From positions 1 to 33,350 of the IMG/VR virus record IMGVR_UViG_3300037189_023468: a stretch of 33,350 nucleotides of DNA, one strand, 5' to 3'. A program made the translations under genes and the position numbers. Below the pieces are notes generated by a model. That model was not told where the DNA came from, searched no databases, and saw only the letters and a program-made list of their open reading frames with translations. Origin of the DNA: a virus. How positions within the stretch are numbered: position 1 is the stretch's first letter; each line of letters opens with the position of its first letter. Shown here piece by piece: positions 20,589 to 27,301 of this stretch.

Positions 20589-21551
20589 ATGGCACACGAA
20601 GTAGAAACGATGGCGTACAACAAGGAGCGAGGTATGCCGTGGCACGGACTTGGCGTAGCAACGAGCGGCTTGACCACAAGCGCAGAAATGATTGTTGCGG
20701 CTGGTCTTGACTGGCGCGTACAGCAGCAGCCAATCTTCACCACGCTTGGCGAGAAGACAATCGCTATTGAGGGCAAGCGCGCAAATGTGCGCTCGACTGA
20801 CGGCGCGGTTCTCGGCGTTGTCGGCGACCGCTACACGCCAATCCAGAACGATGAGATGATGTCGTTCGCTGACGCGCTACTCGACGAGGGCGCACGCTAC
20901 GAAACCGCAGGTTCGCTCAAAGGCGGGCAAGTAATCTTCGCGGCGTTGGAGATTCCTGAAAAGATTTCCATCAAGGGCGACAACGGCGAAACCACAACTT
21001 ACCTTGTGATTGCCAACGGGCACAACGGGCTGTTCCCGCTCAAAGCGATGATTACGCCTGTGCGCGTGGTCTGCCAGAACACGCTCAACGCGGCTCTTGG
21101 CTCTACCAAGATGTCGTTCACTCTCCGCCACACGGCGAAGATTGAGGAGAAAGTCGCAGAAGCGAAACGCGCCCTCGGGTTGGCTTCCGCCGCTGTTGAT
21201 GAGTTCTCGCGCATCGGCTCGCAGATGGTCGTTCAGAAGATTGAGCGTTCGGAAGCGTTCCGCATCATCTCAAAGATCTTCCCGCTGTCGGAGTCGGAGA
21301 AGCGCGACAAGGAAGTAATGTCGGAGCGCGCAAAGGCAACCTTCGCGATTCTGAATAACGCGCAGAATCTTGACGGGCTTCGCGATACGAAGTGGGGTGT
21401 CTACAACGCCATCGCGGAGTATCTCGACCACGGCGTTTCCTATCGTGGCGGCGTTCGCTCAACGGCTCTTGATGCGCGAGCGTCAAGCGTGATGTTGGAT
21501 ACGGGCTTCGCGGCGAAGACAAAGCGCGAGGCGATTCTCGCCCTCGCGTAA
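20589..21551 (+). CDS. DUF932 family phage/plasmid protein (320 aa)
   Basis: Near the start, MAYNKERGMPWHGLG is the hallmark of the DUF932 (TIGR03299) phage/plasmid-like family, followed by DWRVQQQPIFT, VVGDRYTPIQNDEMMSFADA, and AMITPVRVVCQNTLNAAL. The length is normal. The family's molecular role is unknown; related proteins occur on conjugative plasmids and phages, and a role in replication or recombination has been suggested. ATG 20589 follows GGAGGACGCA. Confidence 0.92.
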   Translation: MAHEVETMAYNKERGMPWHGLGVATSGLTTSAEMIVAAGLDWRVQQQPIFTTLGEKTIAIEGKRANVRSTDGAVLGVVGDRYTPIQNDEMMSFADALLDEGARYETAGSLKGGQVIFAALEIPEKISIKGDNGETTTYLVIANGHNGLFPLKAMITPVRVVCQNTLNAALGSTKMSFTLRHTAKIEEKVAEAKRALGLASAAVDEFSRIGSQMVVQKIERSEAFRIISKIFPLSESEKRDKEVMSERAKATFAILNNAQNLDGLRDTKWGVYNAIAEYLDHGVSYRGGVRSTALDARASSVMLDTGFAAKTKREAILALA

Positions 21552-21577
21552 TCTTCACCAGAAGATAAAGCAAGAAT

Positions 21578-21605
21578 CCCGCCCTTCGGGGCGGGGTTTT
21601 TGTTT
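21578..21605 (+). terminator. Intrinsic terminator
   Basis: CCCGCCC-TTCG-GGGCGGG (21578-21595) is followed by GTTTTTGTTTT. It ends the DUF932 transcript. Confidence 0.92.
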
Positions 21606-21608
21606 TAC

Positions 21609-21670
21609 TCCAAGTAGCTCCGGCTACTTGGAATCGAACATTTGACTTGCGCTAGGTTGTGCCTTACAAT
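21609..21670 (+). promoter_or_regulatory. Promoter cassette for genes 21710-22646
   Basis: Perfect hairpin TCCAAGTAGC-TCCG-GCTACTTGGA (21609-21632), then ATCGAAC, TTGACT (21642-21647), 17 bases and TACAAT (21665-21670). The leader hairpin is ACGGCA-GT-TGCCGT, followed by AAGGAGG. Confidence 0.88.
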
Positions 21671-21709
21671 CCTAGTACGGCAGTTGCCGTGAGGACAAAG
21701 GAGGACGAA

Positions 21710-22015
21710 ATGGCAGCGAGTTTCGACAAGGTTGAGGAGTACCTAGAAAATGCGAAGGGTATCGCGTTTGATACCTGCCACAAGATCTATGTCTTGATGG
21801 ACGACGAGCAGATGGAAATGATGAAGGGATACGGCTACGACCCGCTGATTTCCGCAGATGATTCCACCGCAAATGAAATGCTCACGACCATTATGGATTG
21901 GTATGAGGATTCTTGCGGCTTGCGATTTGTTCAGGCGGTTTACACAAACAACGACGACCCAAATGAAGGATTCGTTTCCTTGATTGAGCAGGGCGCGGAG
22001 TGGGAGGCAGAATGA
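21710..22015 (+). CDS. Hypothetical acidic protein (101 aa)
   Basis: Acidic and helical (FDKVEEYLENAKGIAFDTCH, then DDEQMEMMKGYGYDPLIS, then DWYEDSCGLRFVQAVYTNND). No family recognised. The first gene of a three-gene coupled cassette; its stop overlaps the next ATG. Confidence 0.72.
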   Translation: MAASFDKVEEYLENAKGIAFDTCHKIYVLMDDEQMEMMKGYGYDPLISADDSTANEMLTTIMDWYEDSCGLRFVQAVYTNNDDPNEGFVSLIEQGAEWEAE

Positions 22016-22179
22016 GTAAGTGGATTGTCGTATTACAGAACACAGGCTATCGGGAGTTTGAGGTAGAAGCCGATAGCAAAGAGGAGGCAGAGAAGAAGGC
22101 GTGGGCTGCTTCCGAGGAACCCGCTCCGTGGGATACGACCCCAGAAACAATCGTATGGAGTACGGAGGAGTTGGTATGA
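22012..22179 (+). CDS. Hypothetical small protein (55 aa)
   Basis: MSKWIVVLQNTGYREFEVEA is followed by SKEEAEKKAWAASEEP, a strand-strand-helix layout, and WDTTPETIVWSTEELV. It overlaps both neighbours by four bases (ATGA at each end), so it is clearly part of the cassette despite its size. It resembles the small 'EVEADSKEEAEKKA' phage proteins; function unknown. Confidence 0.75.
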   Translation: MSKWIVVLQNTGYREFEVEADSKEEAEKKAWAASEEPAPWDTTPETIVWSTEELV

Positions 22180-22646
22180 GCGGGCAAATGGACAAATGCG
22201 TTCGCTGCTCCACGATGGTCTTCTACGCCGACGAGAAGGTCATCGGCACTTGGAATGGTATGCCGTACACGCGATTCGATACGCTCGACTTTGAGCAGTA
22301 TGATGGGGGCGTGCCAGACGGCTATCTGGTTTACTGCTTGGACTGCGCTCCTTGCGAGTGTGAGTTTCACCCGCCGTTTATGTCGGACAAGGAAGCCGTA
22401 GCCGATGGTTGGTGCTTCCGCGCTGATTGTGAGTTTGCTCTCAATCGCGATGGCGACGCTAACTGGCATCGCCACTACAACGACATTCCGCGTGAGTCCG
22501 CGAGTGAATGTCTGTGCCGAGATGTTGATTATGCGCCGTGCGGGTTATGCGACCCAGACGAGGGCGTGGACACGGGCGACAACCCAGAAGGCTGCTCTGC
22601 TCCTGTCTGTATGGCGTGTGGTTATACAACAAACCAGATTTACTAG
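22176..22646 (+). CDS. Cysteine-rich protein (156 aa)
   Basis: Seventeen cysteines are spread through the protein, including MDKCVRCSTMVFYADEK, YCLDCAPCECEFHPPF, CLCRDVDYAPCGLCDPD and PVCMACGYTTNQIY, so several zinc sites are likely. GGAGG lies before the ATG, which overlaps the previous stop. The last gene of the three-gene cassette. It has no recognised family; the frequent CxxC spacing fits zinc ribbons. Confidence 0.72.
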   Translation: MSGQMDKCVRCSTMVFYADEKVIGTWNGMPYTRFDTLDFEQYDGGVPDGYLVYCLDCAPCECEFHPPFMSDKEAVADGWCFRADCEFALNRDGDANWHRHYNDIPRESASECLCRDVDYAPCGLCDPDEGVDTGDNPEGCSAPVCMACGYTTNQIY

Positions 22647-22665
22647 GCGCATTTATTAGTTCGCC

Positions 22666-22730
22666 TCCAATGAGCTCCGGCTCATTGGACTAGAACCCGC
22701 TTGACGGATTGCCAAGCGTGGTCTTACAAT
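22666..22730 (+). promoter_or_regulatory. Promoter cassette for genes 22774-23795
   Basis: Perfect hairpin TCCAATGAGC-TCCG-GCTCATTGGA (22666-22689), then CTAGAACC, TTGACG (22701-22706), 18 bases and TACAAT (22725-22730). Leader hairpin TCGGG-GCTT-CCCGA. Confidence 0.88.
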
Positions 22731-22773
22731 AAGCAGGTCGGGGCTTCCCGATAAGAGGACATAAGGAGGCTGT

Positions 22774-23322
22774 ATGCCACTAAGTTGGTTCGTGGGAAAC
22801 ATCAAGGACGCGGATGATGTCTGTTGGCTCACCGCAACAAAGAGCAGCGTGATGGATGGACGCGTGCGCGGCGAGGAGTACCTCAGCCCAATCACGAACT
22901 CCTTCATCTGGGCAACGATGACGATTGGACTAAACGAAATCACCGAAGCCAATGTGGATGAGTGGGAGCAGCGACTCGCGCTCGCATACGAAATCGGTTG
23001 GCTCTCAAAGATGACCGTATGGAACGGCAACGAGCCAGATGGCGATAAGAACGCAGATTGCTTTGAGGCTCGCCCCCTGACGCGTGCCGACATCGTTCGG
23101 CACATCGGACTCTCAACAAACGCCTCTTACGAGTCGCCGACGGCTTGGCGCAAGCGCGTTGTTGAGCGTATGACTGAGGAAGGTTTGCGCGAGGCAAAGC
23201 ACGCTGAGAAGCGCAACGCCGAACTTGACGCAATCTGGATGAAGGAAGGCAACGAGTTGCGAGATGAGATTCGCAGCGGCAAGACAACCAAAGAAGAAGC
23301 AGCAAAGGTGGTGGTAGCGTGA
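22774..23322 (+). CDS. Hypothetical protein (182 aa)
   Basis: The N-terminal half (MPLSWFVGNIKDADDVCWLT, then EEYLSPITNSFIWATMTIGL) looks globular; the C-terminal half is strongly helical and charged (RVVERMTEEGLREAKHAEKR). No family recognised. The stop overlaps the GTG of the RadC-like gene (GTGA), so the two are coupled. Confidence 0.72.
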   Translation: MPLSWFVGNIKDADDVCWLTATKSSVMDGRVRGEEYLSPITNSFIWATMTIGLNEITEANVDEWEQRLALAYEIGWLSKMTVWNGNEPDGDKNADCFEARPLTRADIVRHIGLSTNASYESPTAWRKRVVERMTEEGLREAKHAEKRNAELDAIWMKEGNELRDEIRSGKTTKEEAAKVVVA

Positions 23323-23795
23323 AGAACTGGAAAGCATACGAACTAGTCGTCAAGCGAAAGAAGGTTGCTGATCAGTCCGATGAGAGGGTTGAGCAGCCAG
23401 CCGTGGCAGCGAAGATGTTCAGAGATTTCGCAAAGGACTCCAATCAGGAGTCGCTGTTTGTGATGGTGCTTGGGGGAAGAAATAACCTCATTGGGATTGA
23501 GCAGGTCTATGTCGGTACGGCGACAGGCACAAGCGTTCGGGTCAATGAGGTGTTCCGCTCTTGTATCCTGACTGGCGGTCAGGGCATCGTGGTTGTTCAC
23601 AATCACCCAAGCGGCGATCACGCCCCATCTGACGAGGATAAGAAACTGACTGAGGACTTGATTCGCGGAGCGCGACTCTTGGACATTGAGTTCTTGGATC
23701 ATCTTGTTATTTCATCGGAGGGATACACCAGTATCCGCTCTAATGTTCCAAACATCTGGGCGATTGACTTGGAGCAAAGCGAAGTTATCGTGTAG
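23319..23795 (+). CDS. RadC-like JAMM-domain protein (158 aa)
   Basis: VVVHNHPSGDHAPSDEDKKL holds the RadC/JAB (DUF2466) signature H94-N-H96-P-S-G-D100, and LDIEFLDHLVISSEGYTSIR is the conserved end. The N-terminal helix-hairpin-helix of full RadC is missing, as in many phage and plasmid copies. JAMM metalloproteins can act as isopeptidases; the role of RadC-like proteins in phages is unknown. It starts with GTG 23319 coupled to the preceding gene. Confidence 0.9.
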   Translation: MKNWKAYELVVKRKKVADQSDERVEQPAVAAKMFRDFAKDSNQESLFVMVLGGRNNLIGIEQVYVGTATGTSVRVNEVFRSCILTGGQGIVVVHNHPSGDHAPSDEDKKLTEDLIRGARLLDIEFLDHLVISSEGYTSIRSNVPNIWAIDLEQSEVIV

Positions 23796-23817
23796 TCATT
23801 GGGTTATCTAAACAACT

Positions 23818-23840
23818 AACCGCCTTCGGGCGGTTTTTTG
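23818..23840 (+). terminator. Intrinsic terminator
   Basis: AACCGCC-TTCG-GGCGGTT is followed by TTTTGTTG. It ends the RadC-like transcript. Confidence 0.92.
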
Positions 23841-23846
23841 TTGTAC

Positions 23847-23909
23847 CCAAGATAGCTCCGGCTATCTTGGCTAGAACCTATTGACGGGCGGCGAGCAGTA
23901 CCTTACAAT
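23847..23909 (+). promoter_or_regulatory. Promoter cassette for genes 23949-24607
   Basis: Perfect hairpin CCAAGATAGC-TCCG-GCTATCTTGG (23847-23870), then CTAGAACC, TTGACG (23881-23886), 17 bases and TACAAT (23904-23909). Leader hairpin ACCC/GGGT around TGATTG. Confidence 0.88.
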
Positions 23910-23948
23910 GACCTTACCCTGATTGGGGTGTGGAATAAGGAGGACGAA

Positions 23949-24398
23949 ATGGGCTACGACATTTACTCATTGCGAGAGAATCGTGAACTGGCGGCGGCGC
24001 ACGCGAAGAAGCACCGCTCAATGTGGATTGAGGCAGACGGCTCTTACGCGGAGAAAGCACCCAGCGCGGTCTATTTCCGACTGAACATTTGGGGTATGGG
24101 CTACCTGCGCGCTTTCCACGAGGAGATTGGATTCCCAGAGGTCAATGAGAATCTGTACGATAACAGCGGGAACATCATCAAGGACTATGAGTGCGAAGAA
24201 CTACACAATGCCATCTCCGAGTTGAGTGAAGAAAAAATCAAGGAGATTATTACTGGTATTCTTCTTGCCAGCCCTTACACGGACGATAAGACGAAGGCTG
24301 ACCCAGATGAGGAGGCTACGGCTTGGGTTGCGATTGTTGAGGAGTGGCGAGAGTTTCTAGGTCTTTGCCGAACCCTGAAAGGGTGCGAAGTCCTATGA
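23949..24398 (+). CDS. Hypothetical protein (149 aa)
   Basis: Opens MGYDIYSLRENRELAAAHAK and continues AVYFRLNIWGMGYLRAFHEE, then a helical region EELHNAISELSEEKIKEIIT and VAIVEEWREFLGLCRTLKGC. The 'MGYD...YFR.N.WGM..L' layout is shared by other phage and bacterial hypotheticals, but no function is known. ATG 23949 follows AAGGAGGACGAA. Coupled to the next gene. Confidence 0.72.
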   Translation: MGYDIYSLRENRELAAAHAKKHRSMWIEADGSYAEKAPSAVYFRLNIWGMGYLRAFHEEIGFPEVNENLYDNSGNIIKDYECEELHNAISELSEEKIKEIITGILLASPYTDDKTKADPDEEATAWVAIVEEWREFLGLCRTLKGCEVL

Positions 24399-24607
24399 GC
24401 GAATACTTTGAGATTCCGATTGGAGATTCGCAGTTAGTCCGCAAGTGCGACTGCCCAGACAATCTGCGCGAGGCGCATTGGCTCTGGTCTGATTGCGAGA
24501 AGGAAGGGCACGATGAAGGCTGCTTCGTCGTGTGGTGTCGTCATTGCGACCTCTATTCAAGTGATTGCGAAGAAGATTGGAAGTTAGTGCCAGACGACTG
24601 GAAGTAA
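24395..24607 (+). CDS. Cysteine-rich small protein (70 aa)
   Basis: KCDCPDNLREAHWLWSDCEK, then CFVVWCRHCDLYSSDCEEDW: seven cysteines with a CRHC pair, likely a zinc-binding module. ATG 24395 overlaps the previous stop. Function unknown. Confidence 0.7.
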   Translation: MSEYFEIPIGDSQLVRKCDCPDNLREAHWLWSDCEKEGHDEGCFVVWCRHCDLYSSDCEEDWKLVPDDWK

Positions 24608-24623
24608 GTCGTTATGGTTCAGC

Positions 24624-24688
24624 CCCAAGTGGCCGCGGCCACTTGGGCTAGAACCCACTTGACGGCTGGGCAGAGATGACTCTATAAT
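24624..24688 (+). promoter_or_regulatory. Promoter cassette for gene 24730 and the downstream RNA
   Basis: Perfect hairpin with CCCAAGTGGC and GCCACTTGGG around CGCG (24624-24647), then CTAGAACC, TTGACG (24659-24664), 18 bases and TATAAT (24683-24688). The leader hairpin is CCCC-ACTT-GGGG. Confidence 0.88.
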
Positions 24689-24729
24689 GGGCTTGCCCCA
24701 CTTGGGGTGCTGTGAACAAGGAGGACGAA

Positions 24730-25014
24730 ATGGCAAAGAGCATCAAGCGCGCAGAGGCAGCAGAGATGATTCGCCAGAGCAATGGCGCAATCTTCGGCGT
24801 GGACTTCATCAAGCGAACCACAGGAGAACTTCGCAAGATGACGGCGCGTATCGGCGTGAAGAAGCACCTCAAAGGCGGCGTTGCTGCCTATGACGCGGCG
24901 GCGAAAGACCTTATCTTCGTCTACGACATTACCGCCGAGGGCTATCGCTCCATCGCCCTTGACGCAATCACCGCGCTTCGCATCGGCGGCGAGCAGTACG
25001 AGGTGAAGGCGTAA
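24730..25014 (+). CDS. Hypothetical basic protein (94 aa)
   Basis: MAKSIKRAEAAEMIRQSNGA is helical; IFGVDFIKRTTGELRKMTAR and GVAAYDAAAKDLIFVYD follow in a beta-barrel-like pattern often found in small phage proteins of this opening ('G.IF.V.F.KR.dG..R.M..R.GV'). No function is known. It is followed immediately by a long gene-free structured stretch that may be its 3' UTR or a separate RNA. Confidence 0.75.
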   Translation: MAKSIKRAEAAEMIRQSNGAIFGVDFIKRTTGELRKMTARIGVKKHLKGGVAAYDAAAKDLIFVYDITAEGYRSIALDAITALRIGGEQYEVKA

Positions 25015-25230
25015 ATAAATCCGCGCCGTGTAGAGGACGGCTAGTTGGCAGATTGACGAACTGCCCGCGACGATAAGGTCTGGCTCTTGGGCTCCTAACC
25101 AGAGAGGGTAGAGTCAGCAGCAACTAGGCGAGAGCCGAAGGTTGCCTCCGCAAGGGGATAAGCGTCATAGCGGCGATACGCGGGGAGTCGTGCCAGATGT
25201 GGTGTCTGGCACGGCTCCCCTTTATTGTTT
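25015..25230 (+). ncRNA. Candidate structured RNA ending in a strong terminator
   Basis: About 210 bases have no plausible gene. A 7-bp long-range stem, CTAGTTG (25041-25047) with CAACTAG (25121-25127), encloses a branched region. Local stems include GCCGT/ACGGC (25025-25041), GGCAG/CTGCC (25047-25065) and TCTGG/CCAGA (25079-25103). The 3' end is a 15-bp terminator (25182-25220): GGGGAG and CGTGCCAGA pair with their partners, followed by TTTATTGTTT. No separate promoter is seen, so it is probably made by processing of the upstream transcript. I do not recognise the family. Confidence 0.6.
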
Positions 25231-25233
25231 CCG

Positions 25234-25293
25234 CTCAAACAGCCGCGGCTGTTTGAGTTAGAACTTGACGGCTGGTCAATCATCATTTAGACT
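25234..25293 (+). promoter_or_regulatory. Promoter cassette for genes 25335-25887
   Basis: Perfect hairpin CTCAAACAGC / GCTGTTTGAG around CGCG (25234-25257), then TTAGAAC, TTGACG (25265-25270), 17 bases and TAGACT (25288-25293). Leader hairpin CGCC/GGCG around AACTTG. Confidence 0.85.
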
Positions 25294-25334
25294 TGCTCCA
25301 CGCCAACTTGGGCGAGGCTACGAAGGAGGACACG

Positions 25335-25544
25335 ATGGCAAAGAAGCACAGCGCGGACTTTACGCTCACGGACGGCGGCTCGGTCTGCCTACTCACGCCA
25401 ACGACACGCGAGGCACGCGGCTGGCTTGACGAGAACATCGGCGAGGACGCGATGTATCTCGGTCGCGGTCTTGCGATTGAGCGTCAGTATGTTCAGCAGA
25501 TTCTAGATGGGATTCAGGCTGACGGATTTGAGGTGGCAGTCTAA
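25335..25544 (+). CDS. Conserved hypothetical protein (69 aa)
   Basis: The pattern DFTLTDGGSVCLLTPTTREA, then RGWLDENIGEDAMYLGRGLA and IERQYVQQILDGIQADGFEV is a known small conserved family in phages and bacteria ('GGSV.LL.P.T..A..WL.E.......G..L.VE.RYV..I..G...DG'). No function is known. ATG 25335 follows AAGGAGG. Its stop overlaps the next ATG (TAATG). Confidence 0.78.
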   Translation: MAKKHSADFTLTDGGSVCLLTPTTREARGWLDENIGEDAMYLGRGLAIERQYVQQILDGIQADGFEVAV

Positions 25545-25753
25545 TGGACGAGAATAAGGTTTACCTCTGCCAAGTCTGCGAGAACGGAGAGGGCGTTTGG
25601 TGGGCGGACAATAACGCCGACAAGTTTGCGCGGTGGTACTGCGAGAACTGCGAGGAGATTCGCTCCGAGAGGTGGGGCTGCGCGATGCTTATTGCCGAAG
25701 GCGCGACCTGCGAAGACGGCATCTGCGGCTGCGGCGGAACGGGGGTCTACTAA
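25544..25753 (+). CDS. Cysteine-rich small protein (69 aa)
   Basis: YLCQVCENGEGVWWADNNAD, then YCENCEEIRSERWGCAML and CEDGICGCGGTGVY: paired CxxC motifs fit a zinc ribbon, and the final CGCGGTG looks like a fragment of a DnaJ-type cysteine motif. Coupled to both neighbours (TAATG). Function unknown. Confidence 0.72.
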   Translation: MDENKVYLCQVCENGEGVWWADNNADKFARWYCENCEEIRSERWGCAMLIAEGATCEDGICGCGGTGVY

Positions 25754-25887
25754 TGAGTACGATGGTTTGGTGCGACGACTGCGAGCGCAATGAGGTTGTC
25801 TGCGAGTGTGTTGTGAACGACGACAGGGAGAACGGCTGCTACGAGTTTGAGCAGTTTCAGAACTGCGAGCACCCGCAAGAGAGTTAG
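25753..25887 (+). CDS. Cysteine-rich microprotein (44 aa)
   Basis: MVWCDDCERNEVVCECVVND is followed by ENGCYEFEQFQNCEHP, six cysteines in 44 residues. ATG 25753 overlaps the previous stop (TAATGA). Third gene of the cassette. Probably zinc-binding; no family recognised. Confidence 0.68.
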   Translation: MSTMVWCDDCERNEVVCECVVNDDRENGCYEFEQFQNCEHPQES

Positions 25888-25927
25888 TTATTTGGCTCCT
25901 TGTTCTTTGAGTTTATTATTGTGGCAG

Positions 25928-26045
25928 CCCGAAGTGCAGCTGCACTTCGGGATAGAACTGTCAAGGGGGCGGCTGGTGGATAAAAAAGATTCATAAAGAA
26001 TCTTTGGGAAAGTGCTTGACAAGACCCCAGACGAGGTGAGATACT
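25928..26045 (+). promoter_or_regulatory. Atypical promoter cassette for the structured RNA at 26052
   Basis: Perfect 24-bp palindrome CCCGAAGTGC-AGCT-GCACTTCGGG (25928-25951), then GATAGAAC. In place of TTGAC comes TGTCAAG, the reverse complement, and an extra hairpin AAAGATTC-ATAAA-GAATCTTT follows. The real -35 TTGACA is at 26016-26021, with an 18-base spacer to GATACT (26040-26045). Confidence 0.7.
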
Positions 26046-26051
26046 CCCTAT

Positions 26052-26279
26052 GTCGGAAGCGATCCTAGGATAAGCAACCGACTGGGTGAGACTCTGGACG
26101 AGCGAGCAGATGCCGCAGCCAAGAAATGCGGGGATAGAGACGCAAAGGACGATGACCGCTAGGAGCCAATGTATCGGCGGAGCGGAAGGAAAAGGAGTCT
26201 GGGGAAGTGATTAGCCCCAGACAACGAATCCGAGGAAAGACCTCTCAGGGCGACGGCTCTGGGGGGTCTTTCTATTTGT
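26052..26279 (+). ncRNA. Candidate structured non-coding RNA (about 230 nt)
   Basis: No open frame of quality spans this stretch, yet it has its own promoter and ends in a strong terminator, AAAGACCTCTCAG (26236-26248) with CTGGGGGGTCTTT (26259-26271), followed by CTATTTGTT. Inside are GTCGG/CCGAC (26052-26082) with an inner ATCC/GGAT, CCGCA/TGCGG (26113-26131), a long-range AGACTC (26089-26094) with GAGTCT (26195-26200), and GTCTGGGG/CCCCAGAC (26197-26222). The last two are mutually exclusive, so a switch is possible. It does not look like tmRNA, RNase P or 6S RNA, as far as can be judged. Confidence 0.68.
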
Positions 26280-26283
26280 TCGG

Positions 26284-26349
26284 CTCATCTTTGCTCCGGC
26301 AAAGATGAGTAGAACCCGCTTGACGGCTGATGATGTTTGTGCGTACAAT
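26284..26349 (+). promoter_or_regulatory. Promoter cassette for genes 26391-26722
   Basis: Perfect hairpin CTCATCTTTGC / GCAAAGATGAG around TCCG (26284-26309; arms of 11), then TAGAACC, TTGACG (26320-26325), 18 bases and TACAAT (26344-26349). Leader hairpin ACCCC-GATT-GGGGT. Confidence 0.88.
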
Positions 26350-26390
26350 GGTGCTACCCCGATTGGGGTGGCTAGTGAAGGAGGCAAACG

Positions 26391-26648
26391 ATGGGATACC
26401 TACAAGGGTCAATGACGATGTGCGGCAACGGCGACTGCTACTACGACCAATGCGAGTGCGAGATTCACGACCACGAAATGGTTCAGGAGTGCGAGGGCGA
26501 GGAGGCTCTCGGTCTGGACAAGCGTTGTCCGTTTGAGGGCAAGACGCGCTCGTTCGCTTACGGCTGGAACGGCTACGAGAACGCCTACGAGCATAAGCAA
26601 TCGCTATGCGATGATTGCTACGACGCGCTCCAAAGCGTGGTCGTATGA
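26391..26648 (+). CDS. Cysteine-rich protein (85 aa)
   Basis: MTMCGNGDCYYDQCECEIHD and ALGLDKRCPFEGKTRSFAYG, then SLCDDCYDALQSVVV: seven cysteines and two histidines with CxC and CxxC pairs. Probably a zinc protein. AAGGAGG lies before ATG 26391; the stop overlaps the next ATG. Confidence 0.7.
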   Translation: MGYLQGSMTMCGNGDCYYDQCECEIHDHEMVQECEGEEALGLDKRCPFEGKTRSFAYGWNGYENAYEHKQSLCDDCYDALQSVVV

Positions 26649-26722
26649 TTGTTGAGTACGCCATATTCTACGGGCTGCTCCTGCTGCTAACGCTGTACGG
26701 ACTCGCGCTCGTAAGCAAGTAG
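26645..26722 (+). CDS. Single-span membrane microprotein (25 aa)
   Basis: MIVEYAIFYGLLLLLTLYGL, then ALVSK: a single hydrophobic helix with a basic end. ATG 26645 overlaps the previous stop (ATGA), which supports translation by coupling. It has the same size and plan as the microprotein at 17163-17240, though its sequence differs. Confidence 0.62.
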   Translation: MIVEYAIFYGLLLLLTLYGLALVSK

Positions 26723-26737
26723 TCGTTATTGTGGCGG

Positions 26738-26798
26738 CGCAAGGAGCCGAGGCTCCTTGCGGTGGAACTTGACAGGCGCAGAACTTATCGCGTATAAT
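26738..26798 (+). promoter_or_regulatory. Promoter cassette for gene 26841
   Basis: Perfect hairpin CGCAAGGAGC / GCTCCTTGCG around CGAG (26738-26761), then GTGGAAC, TTGACA (26769-26774), 18 bases and TATAAT (26793-26798). It is a near-consensus promoter. Leader hairpin TCGGG-AACT-CCCGA. Confidence 0.9.
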
Positions 26799-26840
26799 CG
26801 TGTAGTCGGGAACTCCCGATAGTTGCGAGTAGGAGGACTT

Positions 26841-27104
26841 ATGGACAGCAAGATTCGGGCGTGGACTTACGAGGGGTCGTTCCATTGCGTAGCGTGCGCC
26901 ACGGCGCGATTCGGCGACGCACTTGACGATGGGCAGACAACTGACCGCGAGGGCAACACCCTCGGTCCTGTCTTTGAGTGGGACGAGGTGAATCTCTGCG
27001 GCGACACTTGCGGCACCTGCCTCAACTGGGCAGTAGAGCCAGAGGCGCACGAGCCAGCCAGTTGTTTATTCGGCGCAGATTGTCGCCAGTTTGAGTTCGC
27101 ATAG
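26841..27104 (+). CDS. Cysteine-rich protein (87 aa)
   Basis: FHCVACATARFGDALDDGQT, then LCGDTCGTCLNWAVEPEAHE and CLFGADCRQFEFA. The FHC..C opening is typical of a small family in which 'Y.Cpdha..' precedes acidic residues, but the family cannot be named with confidence. Probably zinc-binding. AGGAGG precedes ATG 26841. Confidence 0.7.
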   Translation: MDSKIRAWTYEGSFHCVACATARFGDALDDGQTTDREGNTLGPVFEWDEVNLCGDTCGTCLNWAVEPEAHEPASCLFGADCRQFEFA

Positions 27105-27151
27105 CGGACTAATGTCTACGAGGTGGCGGCAGCCTCCACCACCTCTTCCCC

Positions 27152-27190
27152 AAGCGGGCTAGTTGATCGCAGCCAACTAGCCCGCTTTTT
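27152..27190 (+). terminator. Intrinsic terminator
   Basis: AAGCGGGCTAGTTG (27152-27165) pairs with CAACTAGCCCGCTT (27174-27187), followed by TTTGTTA. A hairpin GAGGTGG/CCACCTC precedes it (27120-27146). Confidence 0.9.
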
Positions 27191-27197
27191 GTTATGC

Positions 27198-27262
27198 CCC
27201 AAGTAGCAGCGGCTACTTGGGCTAGAACCCGCTTGACAGGCTGGGAAAGTTCACATTACAAT
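27198..27262 (+). promoter_or_regulatory. Promoter cassette for gene 27302
   Basis: Perfect hairpin CCCAAGTAGC / GCTACTTGGG around AGCG (27198-27221), then CTAGAACC, TTGACA (27233-27238), 18 bases and TACAAT (27257-27262). Leader hairpin AGCCC/GGGTT around AGTT. Confidence 0.88.
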
Positions 27263-27301
27263 GGGCGTAGCCCAGTTGGGTTGAGAAGACAGGAGGCTAG
27301 A

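Noticed and set aside
25015-26279. tmRNA or RNase P RNA
   Set aside because: Neither the tmRNA acceptor/tag features nor the conserved RNase P core was recognised in either structured stretch; a covariance search is needed to be certain.
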